A stretch of 64,000 nt of DNA from the NCBI GenBank assembly GCA_022393335.1, contig JAJEKB010001194.1, forward strand, positions 1 to 64,000. The letters run 5' to 3'. The position numbers were made by a program, and so were the translations under genes. Within the stretch, counting starts at the first letter, position 1. Every line of letters starts with the position of its first letter. Under the pieces are notes generated by a model. That model was not told where the DNA came from and searched no databases. It worked only from the letters and a program-made list of their open reading frames with translations. This document shows, piece after piece, positions 34,339 through 47,753 of this stretch. The DNA comes from Macrotrachela quadricornifera. Lineage: Eukaryota; Rotifera; Eurotatoria; Philodinida; Philodinidae.

Positions 34339-37300
34339 TGATTTGAATATGAAATTGTTTAAAAGATTTCGAAGATTAATTCGATAAAATATCTAAATAC
34401 AATAAGAAAACAGATAGAAAGAAAATAAAGATTATACGAAGAGAATATCTCATAAACATGATATACAGATCACTTAGCAAAATATTTCCAGAATCTTAAA
34501 AATAATTATTAATGCGAATTAAACAAAAAACAAGTACTAATTACTAAAGAAAATTACGTTTACTCAAATACACAATGAAACTATGCTAAGAAAACAATAT
34601 ACAAATGGTAACTATTCTTATTCATGAATAATCACCATATGTTGCAGTGAAATATCTTACTCAACGTGAAAGGGAATTATTGCATATATATATATATATG
34701 CAAAAAGAAATTAAAAGAGATGATTCATTTGAAGTTATTGGTTCTTTAATATGCTGAATGATGAAGGACATTTGTCACAATATAAAAAAATGAGCATACA
34801 ATGATTAAAGAAAGAAAAAAGAAAAAAGAAAAATTATAAATGATATATATGAATAATGATGAGATTTTATTTGTTTGATACAAACAATATGTTACACCGC
34901 CTCAACATTCATTTAATATATTTATTTAAAAAAATTTTTTTAAATAAAGGAGTCGATTTGTCAATGCCGTTACTATTTTAATTATAATACTTTCTCAGCA
35001 GGTTGTTTTTCGTATTGAATTCGAATACGAAATACTGTCTTTTTTTTCTATAACACCTACGCTAAGTATACATTTACCTATTCATACAGGTGAATATTTG
35101 TAATCATGCTGTCAGATAATTAGCTCTTTTAGTCAATTATTATTCTCGTCATATTCAAGATACAATTTCAAAACTTTCTCATACATTTTTAAAAACTGAA
35201 TCATATATATATAAATGAGTCGTTAGTCTGTACTCACTGCTTGATTAAACTACATTGACTCTATACTTTCAGAACAAATTAATGTATCCATTGAAGTGTC
35301 TGAGAAATTATTATATTCTTCGAGTATTTATTAATAATCAAGAATTTATGAGTTGCATTGTTATGTATATATTTTGTGACAAAGCATAGTATACAGAAAA
35401 AAGGAAGAATGATAGATTGACAAAGAATTGCATAAGTTACAAAGGGTTTTCATATCCACCCCCGCAATAGACGTATGAATAATAGATAGAAATGTAGGAC
35501 AATGTCTTTGTTCTTATTGATACATTAATATACTATTTTGTTTAAAAAAATATGGATCATTTTCTAATTAGACTTCTTCATTCTATCGTTATTGTATATA
35601 GTCTTTTACAATTCTATGTAGGTGTAATCATATGATCAATCATCAATGGATTATTTAACAAAATTCATTTTTCTACATGTAATTAAATTGTAGATTAAGA
35701 AATATTTATTATTCATAGAATTATTTTTCTTAAAAATAATATTTATTAAACGTTTCTTTTTCATTAAAATTTATAAAACAACCTATAGGTTTCCATAGTA
35801 AAGTGTGACGCACAAACTAATTTTAATTGTGTAAAAACTATTTAATTATTTGTAAGAGCAGACAAGTAATGAGCAAAGACTTTGACGAAAGCTATTTTTA
35901 TTTGGAATAAAATTTATAAAACTCTGTTAATTTTATTAAATAAACTAATAAACAATTTGAATATATTCTTGCAATTATTATCAGACAGAACATGATAGAA
36001 TTTTATATAGATCATACAGACATGGAATTATCTTCTTAGATATTTTGTCTATTTCAATTATCAATATGATATCTAATAAAATAATTTATACATCTAGTAA
36101 ATTGTTTACAAATATAAAATAGATCTTTTTGTAACTTCAAGCTCGTTTTATTTACTCAAATTCTAAGAATAAAATATATAAAATAAAATGCTATATTCAA
36201 TTATATGCCATCAATAGTAACGATGACGTTAGGACTCGTAAGTCTTCTTGAATAATTTCAATCATTTAGTGAAATGGAAATTGATAAGTCCCTTTTTCCT
36301 TTAAATTGTATTATTTTTAAAAATTAATTGTCAAAAAAAGATCTTAATTTTTTAATGAAAAAGTACGTAAAGAGAAAACAAAATAATTATAGTGATACGC
36401 TTGAATTAATGTACGAGATGACATATATGATAATTTATTCTCTCATAATATGAAAGGAAAAATATTTTTATAAAATGCATGATGTTGTATCATTATTTTG
36501 TACTTTATTACTATCTATTGAAAATGATTTGTATCATTCTATATCTTTGTGTTTCTTCAATTGTTGCTTAATGAAATAATCAATCACAGACGTTGAATAT
36601 ATGCTTATTAAAAATTAATTGACCTGTCAAAATTCCAAAAGCCTTTATAATTATAAGCACCATCATTTTCTTCAAGGTTTTTCTTCTCATAAGAGCCAAA
36701 ATACAACTGCCATTAATAATCAATTTGATTATTCAAACAAAATAGATGAAAAAGCTCTCTACAAATTTATAATCTTGCTATTGACTTTATAAGACTTTTA
36801 GTGAAAGAAAATGGTTAATTTAGATATTTTAACAAGAAAAATTTTTGAAGATTGAATAGAAAATATCTTTAATTAGAAGATTACAATGAATAACTTTCCT
36901 AATTTATAAAAACATTGTTAGCAATAGCTTGTTAATAATATACAATAACAAATCCATACTATACAATATTAGTAATTATTTATCCATTTATAGCACCAAA
37001 AGAAGTTTGAGAAATATAAGAACATACTAGAAGTAATGTCAGAATGTACTTAAAAAGAATAATATCTTATTCCAAAACGATTAACTTAAGCATTATTGAA
37101 AGAAAAAACAACTTGGATTTCAAAGAATAATCTCAATCTTGATATCATTATATCTAACCGAAACCTGAAGTTGATGTCTGATGAATAATCTATAAGGCTT
37201 GTATTGATATAACTACTTTCTTGATACTACAGATTATATATATACTTAGAATTATAATAATGTAGCTTAGTCAGTAAAATATCAACATATTTTTTTATGA

Positions 37301-38154
37301 AATTTACAAAATATTAGGTCTTACATACTAGCATAATATAGGAATGTTTTATAGTATGTGACTAATAATTTCTCTTGATATTGACATACATTCATCATAT
37401 GAATAATAAATCGTTTTGATGCATATAGCTTGTGGATGTTTATATAAATTGTTGCTTTAAAAAAATTTTATTAATGTAATTGAAACTGTACTTCAAAATC
37501 ATTTCTCTTTCAATTAGTAAACATATTTTGTTATCCTTTCGACTTTATTGCTTAGCTATAAATTGTTTAGAATGTTTACCTTGATAAATAAAGTTTTTTA
37601 ATAAGACATTATTTTTACAGGCACTTTTTGCCTTCAAACTTCAATCTAGGAGACAAAGTGGGACCATTAGAACTTGTTCATTGCATACGATTCTGTATCA
37701 TAGTGAAAGCAAACGTCCGTTACTATATTATATAGTTCCAATTTGTATGTAGTTGTTCATTACATTTATGTTTCTTGATGTATGTTCTTCGAAATATATT
37801 TAATGAAATTCATCGTATTCAATCTCTTTTTTGATTTATTATTGTTTTATCTAATAATTATTAAGCAGTTATTAATGTAAGATGAAGTAAAATAAAAAGT
37901 TCTCCCTGAAACAAATTGGTCTTTATTGTAAACATTGATTCATATCTAGTTAACAGTATTACAAAAATTTAATCGTGTAATTGAATTTGTTTACTTATTT
38001 CTTTTAATACATAAAAATCGAACACAAATGATTGGTGTTGTTTTACGGGTAAACATTTTCTTTTTAAATTTATTAAACGATTCCAGTATTTTTCTTTAGA
38101 ATTTTTTAAAAAATTGCAAATTTACATTTTCAAGAACAGTTGATCATTAAACTG
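34339..38154. other. Gene-poor AT-rich stretch
   Basis: About 3.8 kb with no frame I can support on either strand, no tRNA and no bounded repeat. It is AT-rich and stop-dense. Upstream regulatory sequence of the candidate peptide gene at 34338 presumably lies at its left end. Confidence 0.5.
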
Positions 38155-39378
38155 GACTTCTTTGTACGCGATCTCCATGAGAATATCGACCAATTTCGTT
38201 CAAAACAGCATGCTGGACAGATTCATTCAAACTTGTTTACTGTACTTCATGGGCAAAACTTGTCTCAAACAGGCGTCCTCCACATGATGTAGAAAAAAGG
38301 CAGATTAATATCTTTTAATAATTTCTTATCTATCAATACAAATCTCAATGTATCGCTTGAGTTGGTCTGTAAAACTATGAAAATATCCGATTTAATGGGT
38401 ATCACATTCGTTATAAAACTTGAACTATCAGTATGATCGGCACCATTCGCACATGTTTGGAATGTTAATATCTATCAGATTGAAGTCGTGATCCTCTTCT
38501 CAATGTATAGGATTTTTCGAGTTGGACAAATCTCACAAATCGATCGAAATAATCCTCTTTGACACGTAGATTTCACATTGATAAGTGATACTGATCCGTA
38601 ACTAAATGTTCTAACTGTATATGTGCAAAAAGAGATCGAAGAATCGATAGGATAGTCATGACTAGGAAAACTGATGATAAGATTAGTTCATTATAACAAA
38701 ACCAAAAAACTTATTTAAACCATTCCTAGTGTCGACAAATGGTGAAGATGAGGAAGCAAATGTCTGTTTTCAACTCGGATTAATCAAGTCTAATCTCGCA
38801 GAATATACAAATTCAATTGAATTGTATGAAACTTCGTTGAAAATCCATGAAAAAATCCTTCCAATAGAACATTCTAAAGTAGCTGATCAATTCAACGATA
38901 TCGAAGTTGTCTATATGTTATTGAATGAACGCTCAAAAGCGCTTTCCTATTTGGAAAAAGCAACTGTCGTTCGACAGAAAACTCTTTGTCTTGAACTTTA
39001 TTATTTAACAGAGTCTTACAACAATTTCGGATGCATGCATCATATACTGAAGCAGCAGCACTCGAAATCACTTTTTTATCATGAAAAAGCAATTGAAACT
39101 ACTTGAAAACACTCTCTTCGAATCATCCTTCTATAGTCAAACCTTACAATAACATTGGTGTTACATATATCAACATTGACAAATATTCAAAGGCACTCAA
39201 CAATTACGAGAAAGCGCATAAAATTATCAAAAAAATTCTTCCACCAAATCATCCGAATTTGCCTTCTTTGTACGCGAATCATAGTTTGGTGTAGAAACAT
39301 ATGAGCAATTATTTGAAAGCATTTCCAGTTTATGAACGTGCTGTTCATGTTGGACGACGTTCTTTACCCAAAAATTAA
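38155..39378 (+). pseudogene. ART-TPR gene remnant (ADP-ribosyltransferase + TPR)
   Basis: Bdelloid genomes carry many genes with an R-S-E type ADP-ribosyltransferase domain followed by kinesin-light-chain-like TPRs. The remnant keeps their order. First, 'FFVRDLHENIDQFRSKQHA', 'FTVLHGQ' (where active copies have YRGQ), 'SFNNFLSINTN' and 'EVVILFSMYRIFRVGQI' are broken by several stops between 38280 and 38720. Then TPRs: 'SIELYETSLKIHEKILP', 'ALSYLEKATVVRQKTL' and, after a +1 shift at about 39103, 'SSNHPSIVKPYNNIGVTYI' and 'IIKKILPPNHPN'. A stop at about 39295 interrupts a last degenerate repeat ending 39378. In-frame stops and a frameshift argue for a dead copy. The N-terminal start was not found. 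Confidence 0.8.
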
Positions 39379-42300
39379 GCTTGTCTGCAACCGTGGAAAA
39401 ATTATCTCAAACATATTATAAAAAGAATTGGAAATAAACATCTAGTTTTATTTAAAAAATATATATGAGAAAATCAGAGATGAGTCTTTTTTCAAAGAGC
39501 CACTCGTACGGGTAGAGACAGACTCAATGTGTTCGATTACGAGGATAGAACCATAGTAACCGATTTTACTCAAGCATACGTCAGAAATTTTCTAATTATT
39601 TTGGTATTTCTGCACACAGAATGCATTTAATATATAGAGCGCGGTAGAAAGATGTTTAAAATAATGAAACATAAAGCAAACAACTTGGATAATTCATTTG
39701 CAACACATCATTGAGTGAGTCGTCAGCATCTCTATGTATGAACATTTAGTGAGGATGCATTGTCTCGGAATTGTTTTCACACTAAAGGAAGATGGAGTAC
39801 TTCATTATATTGGACAAATAAATCATCTAACAGACTTTGAAAAAGTTAACAAATAACATATAACTGAAAAACGACTAATTTATTATCATAGCAAATTTAT
39901 GTTTAATTGACTTGTTTTTATTTTCGCTTTCAACAATGTGATCGGTAATTGAATTGTACAATTCTATAAATTATTTCATATCCTCCAATTCAGGAATGTT
40001 TTTCCTGATTAAAATAACTAAATAGTCACAAAGGAGAAAATGTCTGCATATTAACAACTAGATTACTCTTTGAACATTTGCTAATAACGCGTTAAATTTC
40101 ATTAAAATTACATAAAGAACTTATTTACATATAAAAAGATATTATGATCTGATCACAAATTCAATCTATATTTTCTCTAAGTACCATATTTGGTCTTATG
40201 TTTCAATTGATTTTTCTATTTTATATAAATTGTTTTTAAACCATGAAGAAACGTTCACAACGTCATCAATTATATTTGACATCATTTCTATTTTTGAAAA
40301 TATATGCAAGATATAGTTAAATTTTGCAGCGTGCTTTTTATAATAGTAGCAGTTATTCTTAATATCAATTAAATGACTGATTTATGCTTCCGAAACATGC
40401 TGTGTTGTGCATGCATATGATTTTATATAATAACCAAGATCAAGATTATGCAGAAAAATTTCTATATTAGTTTACTTTATTTATATGGTTGACACTTAAT
40501 GGTGTGATTGACACATATAGTACTGCGTACGAATGAGAGTGCTGTGGTTAAAACGAGTCAATATTAACTTTTCTGTTAATAATAATATATCGTCACTTTC
40601 ATTTACACACAAAAATCTGAACTTTAGTAGAAAACAAATATTGAGAATCTAATCGTTTCTTCTTTTTAATAATGTTCAAAATTTTGAAAAATTAATAGGC
40701 AGAGTATCTCAAACTTCGTCGAAAAATGAAACATCAATATCGTAGAGTATCATTGGATGACTAGGACAAGATTTTTTTTTGAAAATATACGGTCTCAAAA
40801 GAAAATAAAGATCACAGCACGTATATAATAAGGTAGACTGAAAGTAAAATTCTTCAGAATCTGATAAAACTTGGTGAAATAGTAAGCAAAAAAAAACATA
40901 ATGGTTTCTGACATCGAGAGATTAACTCGATTGCCACTCTTGCTCATTGAACATAAAAATACAAACCAACACAATTCTTTTAATTATAGCATCTAATAAC
41001 TTCATATTTCGTATACATACAGTTGACATTCAATATTGACTATTTGAACATAATCAATTTCTCTTACTTGAAAATATATTAGAAAATGAAATTTTCAGCT
41101 TTTTAAAAACTGCAAATTGAAACAATAAAAAGTATTGCGTCATTACTATTTTTTCTAGCAAATATAAGACAACAATCATTGCTCATATCATGAAAATCTT
41201 TATTAACTAGGGATTGTATAAATTTGCTGCAGGCTAATTATTCGTCAAGAACTTCAAGCAGATTGACATCAAGAGATTATTTTTCATTTTTTATTTCTTA
41301 TAGACAAAATGAAATCTATCGAGATATATCATTATAGCAGGTTAACTAAAATAATCTCTCACATTTTATTAATCTTTTGAAACATGAAACATTCGCATAC
41401 TACATCTATTGAGCCATGTAGATTGCATATTCTGTTTTATCATATAACTCATGATGAGAAAACTAATAACAGTTAATTTATTGAATCATTTTTATATCTA
41501 AATTGGCAATCGATACACCTTGTATTTCGTTCTGTGATAATTTACATTATCATTCTGTTTAAGATTTTATTTAGAAATGCCATATGGTAATCAGTAATAC
41601 AGCGCTCGTTAGAATAAGATGAATTAAAATTTCGTACATTGTCAATCGATGTTAAGTCTTAATTTTCGATTGAATATATATTTTTCTAGATAAAAAAAGG
41701 GTCATATTTCTGATTATATATATTTTTCTATGTATTTTATATTGTTTGGTTTCGTCAAAAGAAGTATCTTTGATAAGAACAGGCAATCTATTTAGAAATT
41801 ATTTACTATGTAAACTATTGGAAATGGTTCACAGCTCTATCTGAAAATAAATGATCCTTGTTTGATAAAGATTAGTATTTTAATTCCACAATAAAAATTT
41901 ACTTAATATATATTTTTGTGATTTGAATGTTTTCGTATGTTCTATGTTTATATCATTCTTAGATATCCTATTGGCTAAAATTGATGACATATGTTCTCAA
42001 ATTTAATCATATATATACATTAGTAATCTTAACTCATTCAACATACAGTGTATGTCAATACATAATAAAACACGAAAAATCTGCCTCAAACTATAATAAT
42101 TTATTTGGCAATGAAATATATGTTATGCCCTGTAGCATGTAATAAAAAAATATAGTTTCCTTTATGAATTCTTCAGATTTGATTTTTAGTTGCTGTTGAG
42201 CAATCTTTATGCCTGATTAATACGCTTGAACTGTGATATCATTTGCTACGAGATACAAAATATATGAAATAAAATATGTGTAGCACATTTTTTCTGAGAA

Positions 42301-44028
42301 AAAAAAGAACAAAAAAAAAAGCTGTTGACTATTTATAAAACTTATTATAGAGGTCATTTTTCTGTTATACTTATTACAGCGCATAAAGTAGTTTGTTCTT
42401 CTAAATAACTTTTGTATTCTATCGTCAATTCTTGGTTTATACTTAGGTATGATATACATGTGTTGTCAATGTGAGCTCTGATTACTAATGGATCTATCAT
42501 CACAGAAGAAAAACTAAGTGTATCGTCTATTTTGATTAGAAAAATACAAATATTTTGTCGTTTCATATGTTTATTAGCGATAAAAATATTTCTTATCAAT
42601 ATTCTGCTTGTCGTTCCTCCATTTTTCAATCAGTATTCTATCAAATTTTAATAAGGTTTCACAAGAAAACTATCAGAAAATTTCTAGTGATCATTAAAAT
42701 CCGTAAATTTTTTATTCTTCATCGTTAAATGGTTTTAATCTTTCAAGTCATCAATTACGTTGATGCACTTTAAACAGAGCATGTATTCAAAATGTCATAC
42801 TTGCAAAATTAGAAATTAATTTTAGGAAACCTTAAAGTTGTATTATCTTTCAAAACAATTCTTATATTTCTCTTAAATAAGCATTAGTGCATCTTCATGC
42901 TTTATTTTTGATGAAAATAAGGTACACAGTCAAAAATAACTTCTAATTTCCTATCCTTTTATCGTGTTCCGATAATCTGATCCCTTCGGTATGATCATAT
43001 ATCATCGATATAAGCGTATAAGAAAATAGTTTACATTTTTTTTGTTATTATTTCTTTTTGTATGAAACTAATGAATTGATCAGCTAGAATTTCTCAATTA
43101 AACGAATGAAATTTAAATAAATGTGAATCAGTAAAGCTAATTGATCATATACCTAGATAATCAATAATATCATAGGAAAAATTCTGAGTAATACAGTGCA
43201 CATTAGTTTAGAAATTAATCATGCATCACATATTTATCCAATTAATTCAAATATTAACTTTTTAACAAATTTCACGTCAAACAACTTCATTAAATTAATT
43301 ATTATTTTTACATGAGTAAACAAATACAATTATTATGCCATAATTAATATCAGATAGTATGTCGACGTTTATATTTGAGATTTTATCCCGTGATAGAAAA
43401 ATAGGATTGGCGTATATAAATAAACCAGTTTTATTTTATTCTGATGGAATAGGCACTCATCATTGTATACTTAAGAGTTTGCAAATAGAAAAATCATTGT
43501 ATGTCTTTTTCTTTTATATTTGTATGCGTGTGTGCATCTTCTTAAAAAGAAAAGTTCTTTATTTTAGTTAAGCACAACACTAATCCATGTTTGTAACTTG
43601 TAGATGCAATTCATATTAGTATGGTAGTATAGGCAAATACAAAATAGAACTGACGAATAAAAAAGACGCATGATACTCTTCTGCAGACTTATCTGTCTAA
43701 TTGCAAAGAAAAGAGTCAACGATAAGGAAGACAAGATTCGCAGTTTAAATTACAGATGAATGTGGAATAGAGAAGGGTATAAAGAAAAGGCCTTGCTTAT
43801 TTTGATATGCCTAGGAATAAAATAATTGAAGACAAAAAAAAAAAGAGAGGAGCGATAAGAAGAAAAAACACTTCTACTGACCAAACTCAAATATATTTTG
43901 TTGATGTCTTCATTCTATTTATTGGTAAAGAGAGAAAAGAGAAATAACGCAAAAAAAAGCCTGGATCAATATAATTTGCGTACAAATCATTGTAAAATAC
44001 GTCTAACCGATTGAAGTCGATTTGTGAG
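39379..44028. other. Gene-poor AT-rich stretch
   Basis: About 4.6 kb between the pseudogene and the SLC6 gene. Short frames (42354-42629 minus, 43359-43571 plus) have no recognisable domains and no splice support. No RNA gene or clear repeat was seen. Confidence 0.5.
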
Positions 44029-44036
44029 TATAAAAG
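44029..44036 (+). promoter_or_regulatory. Possible TATA box for SLC6 gene
   Basis: TATAAAAG lies about 200 bases upstream of the first ATG of the SLC6 transporter on the same strand. In AT-rich DNA such matches are common, so this is suggestive only. Confidence 0.25.
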
Positions 44037-44234
44037 ACAGAAGAGGATATAAGCAAAAAAAACTACGATTCTTACGACTGTTTCATATCAAACATAACGA
44101 TCAATATGTTGGTGTGACAGCTGTTAGATAGATTGCTGTACTATTTTCACACTTGTCATATGCACTTGGAAAGATTAATATAAAATAAAATATTTGTTTC
44201 GTTACTAATTTAGATTTAGTTATTAAATAAAGCA

Positions 44235-46630
44235 ATGGTTGATTTAAAAGAAAGAGAAAAATGGTCAGGTAATGCTGATTTTCTTTTTTCATGTATTGGT
44301 TATGCTATTGGTCTCGGCAATGTTTGGAGATTTCCTTATCTATGTTACGAACATGGTGGAGGTGAGTTTAATCTTGCTGTTTTTTCTTTTTGATTTCTTA
44401 TTAATGATCATTTCATTTTGTTTTAGGAGCTTTTCTCATTCCATATTATGTAACATTAATTTGTGGTGGTATACCTTTATTTTTTCTTGAAGTTGCCCTC
44501 GGACAATATACAAGTATCGGTGGTCTTGGTATATGGAAAATATGCCCCATTTTCAAAGGTGATTAATAATTATTTTATTTTAAAAGATAGAAATTTCATT
44601 CGATTTTTAATAAGGTGTTGGTTATGCTGCAGCAATAATAGCATTTTGGCTTAATTGCTATTATATTGTTGTACTTTCGTGGGGTTTATATTATGCTTAT
44701 AATTCATTTACTAGCTCATCATTATTACCGTGGTCTACATGCAATAATTGGTGGAATTTAGAATCCTGTCGTACATTAAAACAAATGCATAATTATTCAG
44801 AAATAGTATCAGCATCATGTTCATCACCAAGTCAAGCAACAAATACATCGTTCGAGACATGTTTAGATGATGCAATGGATGGTCTTAAGCAATATACAAG
44901 TCCGGTAAAAGAATTTTGGGAGTATGTGCTTAAAAAAAAAGAAAAAACATATGTTATTTAATTTAATATCATTTATATCTAGACGTAATGCACTTCAAAT
45001 AACAAATGATATAAGTGAACCAGGATCATTGCGTATACCATTAGTTATAACATTAGCTATTGCTTGGATAGCATGCTATTTTTGTATTTGGAAAGGTGTT
45101 AAATGGACAGGAAAAGTTGTATATTTTACATCAATGTTTCCTTATTTACTTTTATTTATATTACTTATTCGTGGCTTAACGTTAGATGGTGCCATGGATG
45201 GAATAAAATATTTATTTATACCTGATTTAAAAAAATTAAAAACATCTGCAGTAAAATTATTTTGAATATAATAAAAAATTTTCATATTTATTTTTATTTT
45301 TAAGCTTTGGATTGAAGCAGCGACACAAATATTTTTTAGTTATGGTCTTGGTTTAGGTGCACTAGTTGCATTAGGAAGTTATAATAAATATCATAAAAAT
45401 TGTTATAGGTAAAAACTGATTTTAATTAAAATAGAATTAAATAAAAATAATATATTTTGTAGAGATACACTTATTTTAGCTGCTTTTAATGAAGGAACTT
45501 GTTTAATAAGTGGTTTTGTCATTTTTTCTGTTATTGGATTTATGGCTAAGACTGAAAAAAAAGATATTAGTGCTGTAGCTGATTCAGGCAAATAGAATAA
45601 TATAAATTTATTTTATAACAAGAAAAAAAAAACTTCTTATTCTAGGACCTGGTTTGGCATTTGTTGCTTATCCAGCTGCAGTTGCTCAATTACCATTTTC
45701 ACCATTTTGGTCAGCACTCTTTTTTATTATGCTGATATTTATTGGTCTTGATAGTCAGGTTTTATTTCTATTTAATAAACGTGATTTTTTTATGTTTAAA
45801 AAAAAAGAATTTTTTAGTTTGTCACACTTGAAGGTTTTATAACAGCATGCGTTGATGAATGGCCAATTTTTCGTCGTCGAAAAGAATTATTCATTGCTGT
45901 TGTTTGTTTTATATCATTTTTAATCGGTTTACCAACAGTTACTCAGGTAATTTTTATTCATATTAAAAAAAGAAAATTTTATGAATTTATGTTTGTATTT
46001 TTTTTAAAGGGTGGAATGTATGTATTTAAAATTCTGGATTATTATTCAGCTAGTGGTTGGTGTTTACTTGTATTACTTTTCTTTGAATGTATTAGTGTAT
46101 CATGGTTTTATGGTGCCAATCGATTTTATGAAGATATTCACAGTATGATTGGTTATTATCCTGGAAGATTTTGGAAATGGTGTTGGATTGTATTTACTCC
46201 TCTTCTTTGTACTGTAAGAAAAATAAAAATAAAAATAAAAATTTGTTTTTTTTACTTAGTTTAAATTTTATTTTATTGTATTGTTTAGAGTATTGCAATA
46301 TTTAGTCTTATAGAATATGAACCAGTGAAATATAAAAATTATCAATATCCAGATTGGGCCGAATATATTGGTTGGTGTATTGCACTCTCATCAATTTTAG
46401 CTATACCAATTTATGCTATTATTTTATTTGCAAAACAAACTGGTTCAGTTAGAGAAGTAGGAAAAATTGATAGTTTTTAGTTTTTAAATTAGTTTGTTTT
46501 TTTTTATTTTTAGCGATGGAAAAAAATCACAACATCAACAATTAATCGAACTTCATCGGCAGATGATGATGACAATGAAACAAAACAACGTATGCTTGTT
46601 GAACGTACAACAGCTATGACAAATCTTTAA
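44235..46630 (+). CDS. SLC6 Na+/Cl- neurotransmitter transporter, GABA type
   Basis: Twelve-TM Na+/Cl--coupled symporter of the plasma membrane. About ten exons with short introns. TM1 reads '[16 protein letters not shown]', including the Tyr and Gly positions known for substrate binding in GAT-1. '[19 protein letters not shown]' and '[18 protein letters not shown]' follow. TM3 has '[17 protein letters not shown]'. The large second extracellular loop has two NWW-type residues, cysteines and N-glycosylation sites ('HNYSE', 'TNTSFE'). '[19 protein letters not shown]', '[20 protein letters not shown]' and '[17 protein letters not shown]' match GAT-1 closely. The C-terminus is short ('[10 protein letters not shown]'). 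Overall similarity favours the GABA/taurine/creatine branch (SLC6A1/6/8/13). The substrate is inferred, not shown. The N-terminus is shorter than in vertebrate homologues. Confidence 0.9.
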
Positions 46631-47753
46631 TTAAACTCTCTGTCGTTCGTTTGTTCGTTCTCTTTTTCTTTATTGTTCTTCATGCAGTAATCTAGTCATT
46701 ATTATCATTCATAGATTGTAGATGTTATTTGGGATACATACATACATATATATATATCTAGATATAAATAAACTATCAACAGGCACGCTTTGTTTCTATC
46801 AACAAACTCGTTAAAAGTCGATGATTAAACCTTAAATAAAAGAAAAGAAAAGAAAACGACATATAGATTAGTGATGACCTTGGTCTCAATCATCTTTCCT
46901 TTTCTATATGTTCGGAACGATCAACGGAAGAAGAAAAAATGAAGAGAACAGTTGATAATGGCCAGTGCTATGTACTGTTCAATGTTAACTTATGGCTCTG
47001 TGACCTCGTGCCGATGTTGAACATCGACGAGACGAATATAAGCACGGAGAGAGTGTGTATGTGTGAGAGAAAAATACGCACCTTTCTTTCTCTATTTTTT
47101 TCTTTTCTTAATATGTCGTCAAGCTATTCACGTTTACTATTCTTACTACAACTAAAATGTTTTTCACTCTGTCTTTTCTTCATATTCAAATAGTTTTAAA
47201 ATAAACTAGTGAGTAATATAAACAAGTAATAGACAAAAACATCTATATATAAAAGTTATCGTTCTTGATTTTCATCTTTTTCTTGTTTCTATTCATTTGA
47301 GATTAAACATTATCGTTTTTTTTTCTGTAACCGCTGATACATATATGCCATTCGATTCCTGATAAAAATAATGATAGTAGAAAGAAAATAAATATTGGAA
47401 TATATATATATGTTTAGTGGCATCCAAACAATAAATAATATAACGTTTTTACTTGAATAGTTTAAAAGGATAAGGTAAGTGAATTTGATTTGAATAGTGA
47501 CGTCAAATCTTATATTCATTCAATTATAATAAAACAATATCGAAAAAATATATATAACATGTGAAAGTAAGCTTCATCAGCATTTTTAACCTTTCCTTCG
47601 ATTTTTTTTCTCTCTCTCTCCCTCTCTTCTCTACACTCGATAGTAGATGACGAAACATACTATACGATTGTATGACATATGTACATTTAGTTATATGGCT
47701 CAATCTAACTTAAGAAAACATATTTAACCTTGATCTGTCATTGAAAATTTTAG
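46631..47753. other. Intergenic, no gene seen
   Basis: AT-rich sequence between the SLC6 stop and kinesin light chain. An 84-codon frame at 46939-47193 has no recognisable features. A pyrimidine-rich tract near 47600 lies upstream of the kinesin light chain start. Confidence 0.45.

Noticed and set aside
43359..43571. 70-codon plus-strand frame upstream of the SLC6 gene
   Set aside because: No recognisable domain; the end of the frame is low-complexity hydrophobic sequence typical of chance frames here.
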